Source of the DNA: Leptotrichia sp. oral taxon 215 str. W9775
Lineage (GTDB): Bacteria > Fusobacteriota > Fusobacteriia > Fusobacteriales > Leptotrichiaceae
Reading direction: 5' to 3'
Assembly (NCBI RefSeq): GCF_000469505.1
Contig: NZ_KI272827.1
Location: forward strand, 25,928-89,927
DNA length: 64,000 nucleotides
The position numbers and the translations under genes were made by a program. The stretch's first letter is position 1, and each line of letters opens with the position of its first letter. Shown piece after piece: positions 27,901 through 36,995 of this stretch. The notes beneath the pieces were generated by a model. That model worked only from the letters and a program-made list of their open reading frames with translations, was not told the DNA's origin and searched no databases.

Positions 27901-29552
27901 TTTATCAAATCAAAATATTTATTATCCCTGCTCTTTAATTTTGCATGTATGTTTCCTGACTGCAAAATATTTTTATTATTAAATTTTAGGACAAGATTAT
28001 TTACCTTAGGATTTACATCATAGGAATTTCCTCCATAATTTACCGTCAGATAATCCCTTCCAGTTGCATTTATATTCATCTGCTGATCTTGTACATTTAT
28101 AACATAGTTTCCTGAAATCTCATTTGAGTTGAAATTTCCTGTTATTATATTTTCTTTATTTATTGATGCTTCTCCTGTTATCCGGGCTACACTGTAATCA
28201 GATCCCCTGTTTGTTATGATGTAATTTCCGTTACCTCGTTTTTCTTTTACATTATAAGTAAACTTTGGTACAAGAACATCATTTTTCACTTTAAATCCAC
28301 TTATTGCTTCATCAAAATGGAATGCTGTATTTTCCAGCGTCAGAATCTGTTCCTTAGACATTTTCAGCGATGTCTTTAAATCTTTGAACCTGTAATTTGC
28401 AAGTGTTATCTGAGGTGAAGAAAATTTACCGTCCAGTGTAAATTCCTTCGACTGTACATTTACAGCCGCATCAAGTTCCCCAGTTACATTTCCACTGGCA
28501 TTGACATTGAAATCCTTTATAACCTTATACCTTGCAATTTCCTTAAATGGAACATTGTCAGTTGTCAATTTTATATTGACATTTTGTTTTGGTATGCTGT
28601 AATTCATTTTAAATGTTACAGGATGGTTTTCTATGGAGGTTTTTGCATCAACTGTAATGTCATCATTTTTCATATCTATTACTGCATCAATATTTTCAAT
28701 ATCTCCATCAAAGTCATCATATTGAACTGTCCCATTTTTCACATCTAATTTACCTTTTACCTTCATTACACTTTCTTTATGTTTCTGGGTTAACTCCAGA
28801 TTTCCTGTAAGTACACCTTTTTTAGCCTTTATCATATCCAGTGGAACATACTGTCCCAGACTTTCTGTCACATTGACATTTTTAAATTCAAACCCCAGAT
28901 GAAATTCCTTCTTTTTAGGATCCGTATTTTTAGTCCTGTCAAACATTGATTTAAAAGACTGTAAAGTATTTACCTTTTGATCAAGAAATACTTTTATGCT
29001 TTCATCCCCGTCACTTCCTTTTGCCTCAAGTGAAAATCCCCTTGACTTGGAAACTTCCAGATATCCATTTACATTTTTTAGGGTTTTGGCTATTTTTTTC
29101 TCGTAACTTGTATCAGTATAATTTAACACAGAATTATAGAAATACAGTTTTCCCAGCCTATTTGTATTATCATAAGTAACCTGCTTCTTATCGTTAGGCT
29201 TTAATATATTAAATACATTAAACTTATTCTGGGGATATCTGTCAAGATTGACGGTTGCATTAGAAACCTCTATTTTTGATAATCTCGAAGGAAGCATGAG
29301 ATTTATTTTTGCAGTGGCTTTTTTAGCATCTATGACTATGTTTCCCGACTGATCCTTTACTTTCAAGTCATCTATTCTTAATTTTCCAAATCCTTCAAGT
29401 TCCACTTTCTTAAATTCAACATTTAAACCTGAAGTTTTCAGTATGTAACCAAGTATTCCCTTAAAATTATTTGTGGAAATATATCCCCTGATTATAAATA
29501 GAGATAACAAAAGAGGGATAAATGCAATTAAAGTTTTTCTTATATATTTCAT
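24969..29552 (-). CDS. tamB: Translocation and assembly module TamB (DUF490)
   Basis: AsmA-like inner-membrane-anchored periplasmic protein, 1527 residues, proposed to bridge inner and outer membranes in lipid transport or autotransporter assembly. A single N-terminal anchor (about residues 7-24) is followed by a long run of beta-strand repeats (a lipid-groove fold in the family) and the conserved C-terminal DUF490 region, including GEFIIKQGSFLLNNNRFKI and the ending LNYYFGVDFSTKADSFGD. GGAGG lies 6 nt before the ATG. No tamA is present; the adjacent bamA probably serves as partner, as is common outside Proteobacteria. Confidence 0.9.
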   Translation of the reverse strand: MKYIRKTLIAFIPLLLSLFIIRGYISTNNFKGILGYILKTSGLNVEFKKVELEGFGKLRIDDLKVKDQSGNIVIDAKKATAKINLMLPSRLSKIEVSNATVNLDRYPQNKFNVFNILKPNDKKQVTYDNTNRLGKLYFYNSVLNYTDTSYEKKIAKTLKNVNGYLEVSKSRGFSLEAKGSDGDESIKVFLDQKVNTLQSFKSMFDRTKNTDPKKKEFHLGFEFKNVNVTESLGQYVPLDMIKAKKGVLTGNLELTQKHKESVMKVKGKLDVKNGTVQYDDFDGDIENIDAVIDMKNDDITVDAKTSIENHPVTFKMNYSIPKQNVNIKLTTDNVPFKEIARYKVIKDFNVNASGNVTGELDAAVNVQSKEFTLDGKFSSPQITLANYRFKDLKTSLKMSKEQILTLENTAFHFDEAISGFKVKNDVLVPKFTYNVKEKRGNGNYIITNRGSDYSVARITGEASINKENIITGNFNSNEISGNYVINVQDQQMNINATGRDYLTVNYGGNSYDVNPKVNNLVLKFNNKNILQSGNIHAKLKSRDNKYFDLINADVNVKNGSYNVNADVNAKGQNLRVSGITTADMKHSYKIKTTEKGRIDVAKLLRAYGFNLKGLDKAKLPMTVTANISGNGDKLSGNYELYSPYGEYIVEYEQLHAKGKINDLLSLNLDINAKMSELWVGYQRLKNVSGNLNIKNNVVHISNISNDKLQASGSFNMKNGNIRINSELKDYVVYNNIKPEVNLYIKDAAMNVDGPLENMSGSIVLQPSKTTIDSTYIGDTEGIIDISKSVLNFRKFSLRENQIAGTYDMKTGLADLKLSLTEPDIPKLFKFNDLTFGTFSELSLKGDLNKFNLSGNVNFGNISYKGYKVPSLNAELEYSDGNVDKLFKYGTFNVKDLIVRGDNDEELFRTNTKFDLENIDIDYKLENQKFSLDSVQDLKDKGYSGDITLDFFFNGKPENFSTGMTINSDKVTLSGFPVEHLDVDVSANNKGVNIGQFYLEYEKNPLLLNGYFNFSPINYNISALAKNFNLDFLGLDKNIKEAGGIADIDIVFSPEQTVGTVLLNNFNYKTKDGITLVDNVNADISVDNRKLNVNRLDGGYNGGTFTVDGNLDVPVIPEDFMRTKRLELGKFELNTSLNSVKVRYGEDIDAVLTGDIVFTENHLFGNITAESGEIRAIPSFGGEEKKALSTEEEEKILKNKTIVEGIVEEVIDKILKQYTVDINLRTSKDVKLNIPNMTLVKNIKGGISGESKVLYENGEVGLTGEFIIKQGSFLLNNNRFKINNAEIRFPEQSSGSTLQIDPFIVFNASTKVGKERIEVSVTGKPSNPVIEFSSDSGLSKEQIVSLLAFNTASKGNNQDNKTADTSQDGAVVIGSVINTALNELIFSPVTGKIGETFGLSNVSVSTDFKKSEKTGEYSGATTLYIQDNLYKDKWFWNLQLKFPFQTKTENGNTSNPVGYNAWINYNVLEGLELKIGGETITKRDESTNFKPKNDLNYYFGVDFSTKADSFGDLWKKLFHRKKLETLSK

Positions 29553-29650
29553 TTTTACCTCCTTCTTTTTTATCTCATTTTCATATTTATTTTATCTTAT
29601 TATATTATACATTACTTATATCATACTTAGCATTTTTCCTGTATTGTTTT

Positions 29651-30559
29651 TTAATCAAAATTAATATCCAGCAATCCTATTATTCTTTCCAGCTCCTCAT
29701 AATCATGGAATTTTATTTCTATTTTACCGTTTCCATGTAAATTCCCCTTTATTTCTACACTGCTTTCAAAAAATTCCCTCAATTTACCTTCCAGAAATAA
29801 TTTTTCACCGTCTTTTTCTTCGTAACCTTCTTCATATCCATTATATTCTTTTTCAGAAAAATCATTATTTTCCTTGTCAGTCAGATTTTTATTCTGTGAT
29901 TTGTTTTCTGATTCTTTTCCTCTGCTATCTAAACTACCAGATAAAGCATCTGAAGAATTCCCTTTATTTATAAGGAATTTTACTCTTCTTTCTGTTTCCC
30001 TGACAGAATACCCCTTATTTATTATTTCTTTTGCCGCTGCTTCTATTTTCTTTTCATCAGACAGGCTTAAAAGGGTTCTTGCATGGCCATAGGATATCTC
30101 ACCTTTTTTTACCATTTCCTTTACACTTGCAGGAAGTTTTAAAATCCTCATTTTATTTGAAACTGAAGACCTTGTCTTGCCCAGCTTTTCCGAAAGTTTT
30201 TCCTGAGTGTATCCATAAACCTCCATAAGCATCAGGTAGGATTCTGCTTCTTCTATCGGATTAAGATTTTCACGCTGAATATTTTCAAGGACAGAAAGCT
30301 CATATCCTCTGGCGTCACCAACATTCATTTCTATAACAGGTATACTTTCCATTCCAAGTTCTCTGCATGCACGGTAACGTCTTTCTCCTGCTACAATTTC
30401 ATATTTCCCGTTTGAAATTTTTCTTACTGTAATCGGCTGAAGTAATCCACTATTTTTTATTGAATCCTTCAGTTCGGACATTTTCCCATTATCAAAATAT
30501 TTTCTCGGCTGATTACTATTTGTAACAATTTTATCTATTTTTAAATTCAGAAGTTTCAT
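29651..30559 (-). CDS. parB: ParB/Spo0J chromosome partitioning protein
   Basis: Binds parS sites and spreads on DNA as a CTP-dependent clamp to segregate the origin region. About 302 residues. The N-terminal domain has NSNQPRKYFD and the CTP-binding motif GERRYRACRELG, followed by ENIQRENLNPIEEAESY, a helix-turn-helix (YTQEKLSEKLGKTRSSVSNK) and a C-terminal dimer domain after a charged linker. The start is uncertain: ATG 30559 has a close GAGGG, and ATG 30577 has no good ribosome site. No parA gene adjoins it: the next gene upstream encodes a zinc-ribbon membrane protein. No canonical parS site was noticed by eye. Confidence 0.92.
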   Translation of the reverse strand: MKLLNLKIDKIVTNSNQPRKYFDNGKMSELKDSIKNSGLLQPITVRKISNGKYEIVAGERRYRACRELGMESIPVIEMNVGDARGYELSVLENIQRENLNPIEEAESYLMLMEVYGYTQEKLSEKLGKTRSSVSNKMRILKLPASVKEMVKKGEISYGHARTLLSLSDEKKIEAAAKEIINKGYSVRETERRVKFLINKGNSSDALSGSLDSRGKESENKSQNKNLTDKENNDFSEKEYNGYEEGYEEKDGEKLFLEGKLREFFESSVEIKGNLHGNGKIEIKFHDYEELERIIGLLDINFD

Positions 30560-30633
30560 AATCCCTCTTTTTTCCATTTTTCATATTTTAAATTTTATCG
30601 GCATTATTTATTACACTTAAACCTTTTACAAAC

Positions 30634-31608
30634 TTAATTCCTGCTTACAGAATAAATTGCCTTTGAGTCCCTTGAAGCCGCCCTTGCTGATAATATTCCT
30701 ACAATTACTGTAACAAGCAGGGCAATCAGAAAGTAAGGGCTAAACCACACACTTCCCCTGACATCCGGATTTAGGCTCATATAAGTCGAAAGCTGTTCCG
30801 CCGCTTCAAAAAAACTTGAAGAAACTCCTTCAGCCCTAAGTCCATCCCTAAAGTGAAAAACAACAGTTATAAAGTGCGATGTGGCAATTACAATACTTGA
30901 AGCCAGCACAAACAACGCTGAACCCATTGCCCCCATTTTCTTTGTAAAAAAAGTATATCCGGCTATTCCACCAAACAGAATTACTACTACAGCAACTGCG
31001 CCAAGATAGCCTAACGCTCCTATAATAACCCATAAAATCCCACCGACAGAAGCTCCTAAAAGACTTCCTATAAATCCTAGAATATGATTTTCCTTTTTTG
31101 AAGTCATTTCTTCCTTATTTTTTTCAAGCTCTTCCAGTCTTGTCTTATGGCAATTTTCACATATATAATCTATTTCAGACTCATTTTTTATAACCTGTGT
31201 CGCCTTTATGTCTGCTTCTTCAGGTGAAGCACCGCAGAAGGCACAGCAGCTGACTGTTTCTTCCTTTTCCAGAAAATCTATTATTTTATTCAGTATGCTT
31301 TCAATATCTTCATATAATTTTTTTGATTTTCCTTCATCTACGATAACTTCTATATAATTTTTTTTGACCTCTGCTTTTTTTATTCCTGAAAACTCTTTTT
31401 TTAATTCATCCAGTAGGCTGTTAATCTTGCTTCTGTCTGTTTTTTCATCTATATTTACCTTTACAATATAGTCTCTCAAATCCACCAAAACACTAACATA
31501 GTAATCTTTTATTTTACCCTTCACAGCTTCCATTGTTTCTAAAAAACTTAGCTGTTCATCTATAAGTTCCAAATCATAATTTCCTGCCAATGTCTTCAAA
31601 ATCTTCAT
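30634..31608 (-). CDS. Zinc-ribbon multi-pass membrane protein, unknown
   Basis: A 324-residue protein. Residues 1-118 are alpha/beta and highly charged; a zinc-ribbon-like set of cysteines follows (C121, C122, C125 in SCCAFCG and C150, C153 in ICENCH); then three to five hydrophobic helices (about 178-215, 228-250 and 290-315), some Gly-rich, and a short basic C-terminal tail. AAGGGG precedes the ATG. It occupies the place between rsmG and parB where parA is found in many bacteria. I do not recognise the family; a cytoplasmic sensor domain tied to the membrane is a guess. Confidence 0.7.
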   Translation of the reverse strand: MKILKTLAGNYDLELIDEQLSFLETMEAVKGKIKDYYVSVLVDLRDYIVKVNIDEKTDRSKINSLLDELKKEFSGIKKAEVKKNYIEVIVDEGKSKKLYEDIESILNKIIDFLEKEETVSCCAFCGASPEEADIKATQVIKNESEIDYICENCHKTRLEELEKNKEEMTSKKENHILGFIGSLLGASVGGILWVIIGALGYLGAVAVVVILFGGIAGYTFFTKKMGAMGSALFVLASSIVIATSHFITVVFHFRDGLRAEGVSSSFFEAAEQLSTYMSLNPDVRGSVWFSPYFLIALLVTVIVGILSARAASRDSKAIYSVSRN

Positions 31609-31687
31609 TTTTTATCCCCTTCATATTTTTTTACAGAAAGCATACTTCCTGTAATTTCTTCATTTTTTAATTCATTTTATTACTCTT

Positions 31688-32416
31688 CTACAAAGGTTTC
31701 TTTGACGGAATCCCTGTTTTTCTTGGGTATTTTCCATCTGTTTTCTTTAATTTTCTTATTTCGAATACTATTCTTTCATCTCCACTTTCAGGAAGATTAA
31801 ACTTATGTATATTTTCTACTGATGCATTTAGTTTCTTTAAAGCATTTCCTGACTCTTCCAGCTCATTAAGATTCAGTTTCTGAGGTAAAAATCTTCCATT
31901 CACTTTTAAGAAGGGTATCATATACTCCAGTATTATTCTTAAATTTGCCACTCCTCTGCAAAGGGCGGCATCAAAGCTTTCCCTTTTGTTCTTTATAAGC
32001 TCTTCAGCCCTTTCAGAACTGGTTTTTACATTTTTAATATTTAATTTTTCTATGACTTCGTTTATAAAATCAATCTTTTTCCTTACTGAATCCACAAGTA
32101 AAAATTTCTTTTCAGGATAGTATATTGCAAGGACAAGTCCGGGAAATCCAGCTCCTGTTCCTACATCTATTAATTTCTGTTCTTCCTTTTGTATCACTTC
32201 AGTCAGCAACAGACTGTCAATAAAATGTTTCTCTGTCATTCCTTTTTTATCCCTTATTGCAGTAAGGTTCATTATTTTGTTTTTTTCATGCATAAGTTCA
32301 AGGAATCCGAGCATTTTTTCCTTTTTTTCCTCGTCAACTGAAATTCCTGATTTCAAAAGAAGTTCATTGAAATAGTTTCTTATTTCATCATCAATTGCTA
32401 TATTATTATTTTCCAT
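31688..32416 (-). CDS. rsmG: 16S rRNA (guanine527-N7)-methyltransferase RsmG
   Basis: SAM-dependent methyltransferase (GidB) that methylates G527 of 16S rRNA. About 242 residues. The SAM-binding motif LIDVGTGAGFPGLVLAIYYP is clear, preceded by NLTAIRDKKGMTEKHFIDSL. Start ATG 32416 is chosen over an upstream TTG; the ribosome site is weak. It follows mnmG by about 90 bp, the usual gidA-gidB order. Confidence 0.94.
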   Translation of the reverse strand: MENNNIAIDDEIRNYFNELLLKSGISVDEEKKEKMLGFLELMHEKNKIMNLTAIRDKKGMTEKHFIDSLLLTEVIQKEEQKLIDVGTGAGFPGLVLAIYYPEKKFLLVDSVRKKIDFINEVIEKLNIKNVKTSSERAEELIKNKRESFDAALCRGVANLRIILEYMIPFLKVNGRFLPQKLNLNELEESGNALKKLNASVENIHKFNLPESGDERIVFEIRKLKKTDGKYPRKTGIPSKKPL

Positions 32417-32505
32417 AATTTCCCATACTTTCAATAATTATTTGTATTACAGGTTTTTTTATCCTTTTTATCTATATTTTACAAAATTTCCTATCAGTAG
32501 TAATA

Positions 32506-34395
32506 CTACTGTTTTAAAACTCCTTCAAGATACATAAGCAGTACAGATATATCTGCAGGAGTAACTCCGGATATTCTCGAAGCCTGCCCTACATTATATG
32601 GAGCTTTTTCCTTTAATCTCTGCTTTGCTTCAAGTGTTATCCCCTTCATGCCGTCATAGTCAAAATCTTTAGGAATTTTCTTATCATCCAGCTTTTTCTG
32701 TCTGTCCATTATCTGTTTTGCTTTTGCAATATACCCTTCATACTTAACCTGTACTTCTATCTGGTATTCTGTATCTTCATCAAAGCTAAGATTAGGAATA
32801 TTTTCCATAATTTCTGCAATATATTTTATATCATTATAAGTAACCTTCGGACGTCTCAGAATTTCCTTCAATGTTGTTCCACTTTTCAGGGATTCATCAT
32901 ATCTTTCAAGTACTTCTGCCAGTCTTTTATTGCTTATTCCTAACTTTATATTTTCAAGATTTTCTATTGTTTCTGCGACATTTTTCTTTTTTTCCTCTAT
33001 CCTGTCATAATATTTCTTTTCAAGTAATCCTATTTTATAGGCTTTTTCAGATAATCTGATGTCAGCGTTATCTTCCCTTAAAATAAGCCTAAATTCTGAT
33101 CTTGCTGTAAACATTCTATATGGCTCAAAAAGTTCCTTATTTATAAGGTCGTCTATCATTGTTCCTATGTAAGAACTTTCCCTATCCAGAATAAAAGGTT
33201 CTTCTCCTTTAATTTTAAGGGCCGCATTTATTCCGGCTACAATTCCCTGAGCGGCAGCTTCTTCATAACCGCTTGTTCCGTTTATCTGCCCTGCAAGATA
33301 GAGACCCTTAACTCTTTTTGTTTCAAGAGTGTAGTCAAGCTCCTGAGGATTTACAATATCATACTCCACCGCATATCCGTATCTCATTATATGGGCATTT
33401 TCAAGCCCAGCTATTGTATTTACTATTTTCTGCTGGTATTCTGCAGGATAGCTTGTAGACAGTCCACTTATATAAACCTCTGATGTGTCAAAACCTTCAG
33501 GTTCCAGAAACAGATGATGACTATCCTTTTCATGAAATTTCACAACCTTGTCCTCGATTGACGGACAGTATCTCGGTCCTGTACTCTGTATGCTTCCATT
33601 GTACATTGGAGCCTTGTCCAGATTATCCAGTATTATTTTATGTGCTTCAAGGTTAGTTCTAGTCAGATAGCATGAAAGCTGTGGTTTTTCAAGTACTTCC
33701 TCATCGGGAGTTCTCATTGAAAATTTTAATGCAGCTCCAACTTCTCCCGGCTGTACTTCAAGCTTTGAAGTATCAAGTGTTCTTATATCTATTCTTGGAG
33801 GGGTTCCAGTTTTGAACCTGTCCATTTTAAAGCCTAATGCCTTCAATGAATCCGTAAGTTCTTCAGAAGAAAGCTCTCCCATTCTTCCACCTTTTATTCT
33901 TTTTTCTCCAATATACATAAGCCCTCTTAAGAATGTCCCAGTTGCTACAATTACGGCTTTAGCTCTAAAATCAAGTCCTGTCTTTGTTCTTATTCCTTTT
34001 ATCTCTCCGTTTTCAACGACAAGTTCAGTTACAATATCCTGAACTGTATCAAGATTTTCCTGATTTTCAAGAGTTTTTTTCATTTCCCTTGCATATATTT
34101 TCCTGTCAGACTGTGCTCTTAAAGATCTTACTGCAGGTCCTTTTTTTGTATTTAATATTCTCATCTGGACAAAACTTTTGTCCATGTTTCTTCCCATTTC
34201 TCCGCCTAATGCGTCAACTTCCTTTACTAGATGACTTTTTGCAGGTCCTCCTACAGAAGGATTGCATGACATTACACCTATATTATCAAGAGTTATTGTA
34301 AAAACCGCAGTTTTCATGCCTAACCTTGCACAAGCCAGTGAAGCCTCTATTCCTGCATGACCTGCCCCTATTACAATAACGTCATATTCTCTCAT
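32506..34395 (-). CDS. mnmG: tRNA uridine-5-carboxymethylaminomethyl synthesis enzyme MnmG
   Basis: FAD-dependent enzyme (GidA) that works with MnmE to modify the wobble uridine of several tRNAs. 629 residues. The N-terminal dinucleotide-binding motif [19 protein letters not shown] and the following [23 protein letters not shown] (in two pieces) are diagnostic, and the C-terminal helical domain ends [23 protein letters not shown] lies 11 nt before the ATG. A strong promoter lies at 34493-34521. mnmE is not in the window. Confidence 0.96.
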   Translation of the reverse strand: MREYDVIVIGAGHAGIEASLACARLGMKTAVFTITLDNIGVMSCNPSVGGPAKSHLVKEVDALGGEMGRNMDKSFVQMRILNTKKGPAVRSLRAQSDRKIYAREMKKTLENQENLDTVQDIVTELVVENGEIKGIRTKTGLDFRAKAVIVATGTFLRGLMYIGEKRIKGGRMGELSSEELTDSLKALGFKMDRFKTGTPPRIDIRTLDTSKLEVQPGEVGAALKFSMRTPDEEVLEKPQLSCYLTRTNLEAHKIILDNLDKAPMYNGSIQSTGPRYCPSIEDKVVKFHEKDSHHLFLEPEGFDTSEVYISGLSTSYPAEYQQKIVNTIAGLENAHIMRYGYAVEYDIVNPQELDYTLETKRVKGLYLAGQINGTSGYEEAAAQGIVAGINAALKIKGEEPFILDRESSYIGTMIDDLINKELFEPYRMFTARSEFRLILREDNADIRLSEKAYKIGLLEKKYYDRIEEKKKNVAETIENLENIKLGISNKRLAEVLERYDESLKSGTTLKEILRRPKVTYNDIKYIAEIMENIPNLSFDEDTEYQIEVQVKYEGYIAKAKQIMDRQKKLDDKKIPKDFDYDGMKGITLEAKQRLKEKAPYNVGQASRISGVTPADISVLLMYLEGVLKQ

Positions 34396-34492
34396 TCTGA
34401 TTTTTTCTCCTTATTTCCTATTTAAAATTTATTTATTTTTGTAATTTATTTCAATATTTCTTCTATATTTTTCATAATTTTCTGTACTCTAT

Positions 34493-34521
34493 ATTATACA
34501 GTATTAATCTCTTTTTTTCAA
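34493..34521 (-). promoter_or_regulatory. mnmG promoter
   Basis: On the minus strand TTGAAA (34516-34521) and TATAAT (34493-34498, extended by TG) are separated by 17 bp. The leader to mnmG is about 90 nt. The promoter overlaps the T-tract region of the upstream nitroreductase terminator. Confidence 0.7.
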
Positions 34522-34526
34522 ATAAA

Positions 34527-34570
34527 AATAGGGAAATGCAGTCATTATTTTTAAATTGCACTTCCCTATT
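34527..34570 (-). terminator. Terminator of the opp/nitroreductase operon
   Basis: AATAGGGAAATGCA (34527-34540) pairs with TGCACTTCCCTATT (34557-34570) apart from the A/C next to the TGCA steps. On the minus strand it is followed by TTTTTATTT. It lies just downstream of the nitroreductase gene. Confidence 0.75.
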
Positions 34571-34595
34571 ATATTAATTATTCTAAATTACTGAT

Positions 34596-35258
34596 TTATT
34601 CAATTATTTCGAATACTTCAGAAAGATTCTGCCTTGTTTTTACAGGCTGTTCTTCATCACGGTAACCAAAACTTACCATGTATGAAAGTCCATATTCATT
34701 AAGATCCAATATTCCTCTGTCACTTAAATATTTCTCAGCCGCTTCCCTTTCAAATCCTTCTATCGCACAGCTGTCTATTCCCAGATAAGCTGCCGTTGTC
34801 ATCATATTCCCAAGAACAATGTATGTCTGCTTTGATGCCCAGTCAAAAAGACTTCTTTCGCTTTCAAGCAGTTTGAAATGTTTTTCCTGAAATCCTCCAA
34901 ATTTTTCTTTTATTACAGCCTTCATTTCTTCAGGAACCTTTTTCACATCCTCAAGCATATGTTCCATATGTTTACTGTCTGCCGTAACTCCTTTTCGTGC
35001 AAGAACTATTACAATATGACTGGCTCCATTAATGCTGTTTATTGCTCCCCACGCAAACTCCTTAAAATCTTCCTTCATTTTTTCATTTTTCAGAAGCAGG
35101 AATTTCCATGGCTCAAGTCCGAATGAACTTGGTGAAAGCCTTGCAGATTCCATAATTGTATTAAAATCTTCATCACTGACTTTTCTATTTTTGTCAAATT
35201 TCTTACACGCATATCTGTAATTAAATACATCTATTATTTCCTGATTTTTCGATTTCAT
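34596..35258 (-). CDS. NAD(P)H-dependent nitroreductase-family oxidoreductase
   Basis: FMN flavoprotein of the NfsB/nitroreductase fold, 220 residues. Family features are the N-terminal RYACKKFDKNRKVSDEDFN, the FMN-binding SARLSPSSFGLEPWKFLLL, and the late GIDSCAIEGFEREAAEKYL. The physiological substrate is not evident; relatives reduce quinones or nitroaromatics with NAD(P)H. The start is only 12 bp after the oppA stop, so it is likely the last gene of the opp transcript and ends in the terminator at 34527-34570. Why an oxidoreductase is tied to peptide uptake is unclear. Confidence 0.88.
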   Translation of the reverse strand: MKSKNQEIIDVFNYRYACKKFDKNRKVSDEDFNTIMESARLSPSSFGLEPWKFLLLKNEKMKEDFKEFAWGAINSINGASHIVIVLARKGVTADSKHMEHMLEDVKKVPEEMKAVIKEKFGGFQEKHFKLLESERSLFDWASKQTYIVLGNMMTTAAYLGIDSCAIEGFEREAAEKYLSDRGILDLNEYGLSYMVSFGYRDEEQPVKTRQNLSEVFEIIE

Positions 35259-35270
35259 AAAATCTCACTC

Positions 35271-36854
35271 CTATTTTCCCATGTACATATCTCTTAAGAA
35301 ATATTCTCCTCCAATTGAAAGGAATGTAATATCCTTTACTTCAGGATTTACCAGATATCTTTTCTGTCTTTGGAACAGAACTGCTACCGGTACTTCTTCA
35401 GAAATAATTTTTTCCATTTCTATCATTGCAGGAACTCTCACTTTAGGATCAGCTGTACTCTTTGCAATTTTTACAAGTTCATCATATCTTGCATTTTTAT
35501 AATCTCCACGGTTGTTTGCATTTTTAGAATCAAACAAATCAAGATATGTTATAGGATCTAAGAAATCCCCAGTCCAGTTATGTAATGTTATCTGGTAGTT
35601 TCTCTGTTTAGTTTTCTGAACTCTTTCCTTACCTTTTACAACGCTTAATTTCAAGTCTATTCCAAGATTATTTTTTAAGCTTGCCTGAATAAATTCAGAT
35701 ATAACCTTTGTATTTGCCCCTTCCCCAAAAACTAATTCTATAGATGGGAACTGCTGCATTCCTTCTTCTTTAAGTCCTTCAGCAAGTAATTTCTTAGCTT
35801 CTTCAGGATTGTATCCAGGTAATGAAGTAGGCACTTCTTCAGCGAAGTCCTTTTCAAGTCCTTTTATTCCAATTCCTGAAGGAACAAATGATTTTACATT
35901 CTTTTCTGAATTATCCAGTGTTTTTTGAACAAGTTCTTCCTTGTTTATAGCCATTGATATCGCTTTTCTTACTTTTGCATTATTTAAAGGTTTTACGTTA
36001 GTGTTAAACAGAAGATACCACATTCCCCCGTCATTTGCCTGTACCAGTTCAGGTTTTCCTTTAAATTCTTTTGACTGTTCAAAGTTTACTGCCGTAACAT
36101 CAACTTCACCATTTTTAAAGTTACTTGCGGCTACGTCTGAATCAATAAGCTTCAACACAATTTTTTCTGTCTTAACATTTTTTGCATCCCAGTAATCAGG
36201 ATTTTTTTCAAAAACGAATTTTGAGTTATGAACCCACTCTTTTAATAAATAAGGCCCAGAAGATATTGTCTTATCAGCTTCCATAAAATACTTGTCCTTA
36301 ACTTCTCCGTAGAATTTTTCATTTAATGGCATATATGCCTTAAATGTTACTAAATCATCAAAGTATGGAGTTGGTGCTTCCAACGTAACTTCAAGTGTTT
36401 TATCATCTACAACTTTAATTCCAACTTCATCTGCACTAACTTTCTTTGAGTTGAAAGCTTCCCCATTTTTTATTGGGAATAACAGATTTGCATTTCCTGC
36501 CCCTGTTGCAGGGTCAAGCGCTCTTAACCATCCTGCTCTGAAATCCTTTGCAGTAATAGGATCTCCATTTGACCATTTTAATCCGTCTCTAAGATGGAAT
36601 GTCCATTTTAGGCCGTCAGGTGTAGTTTCCCATTTTTCAGCAAGTCCTGCTACCGACTTACCATTTTTGTCCTTTCTTAAAAGTCCTTCCATTACAAGTT
36701 CATCTACTGTTCCTCCTGCTACATCCGTAGTTATCTGCGGATCAATTGATGAAGGTTCCGTTCTCAGGTTTATTGTAACTTCCCCACCTTTAGAACCTCC
36801 TCCACAGGCAACCATGAATACCATCATTGATAATAATAATAAAAATTTTTTCAT
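35271..36854 (-). CDS. oppA: Oligopeptide ABC transporter substrate-binding lipoprotein
   Basis: SBP family 5 peptide-binding lipoprotein, 527 residues. Signal peptide with lipobox ending at C17 (MVFMVACGGG), then the family signature region ISSGPYLLKEWVHNSKFVFE and LEVTLEAPTPYFDDLVTFKA. It would capture peptides at the inner membrane and pass them to OppBCDF. Encoded 141 bp after oppF, a very AT-rich gap that may hold an extra promoter, common for high-level binding-protein expression. AAGGAGG precedes the ATG. Confidence 0.93.
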   Translation of the reverse strand: MKKFLLLLSMMVFMVACGGGSKGGEVTINLRTEPSSIDPQITTDVAGGTVDELVMEGLLRKDKNGKSVAGLAEKWETTPDGLKWTFHLRDGLKWSNGDPITAKDFRAGWLRALDPATGAGNANLLFPIKNGEAFNSKKVSADEVGIKVVDDKTLEVTLEAPTPYFDDLVTFKAYMPLNEKFYGEVKDKYFMEADKTISSGPYLLKEWVHNSKFVFEKNPDYWDAKNVKTEKIVLKLIDSDVAASNFKNGEVDVTAVNFEQSKEFKGKPELVQANDGGMWYLLFNTNVKPLNNAKVRKAISMAINKEELVQKTLDNSEKNVKSFVPSGIGIKGLEKDFAEEVPTSLPGYNPEEAKKLLAEGLKEEGMQQFPSIELVFGEGANTKVISEFIQASLKNNLGIDLKLSVVKGKERVQKTKQRNYQITLHNWTGDFLDPITYLDLFDSKNANNRGDYKNARYDELVKIAKSTADPKVRVPAMIEMEKIISEEVPVAVLFQRQKRYLVNPEVKDITFLSIGGEYFLRDMYMGK

Positions 36855-36995
36855 GTTCCCTCCTTAATTTTTTCACTTTCATTTTTTATAATATTTTCTA
36901 TTATACATTATAATTCAATATTTTTCTATAAATATTATATCATTCATTATATATTTATATATTTCCATTTATAAAAATAATAATATCCTGTATCA

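Noticed and set aside
29600..34500. Search for parS and DnaA boxes around parB-mnmG
   Set aside because: No canonical CACGTG-centred parS palindrome or clustered DnaA boxes were seen by eye, so no origin is claimed.
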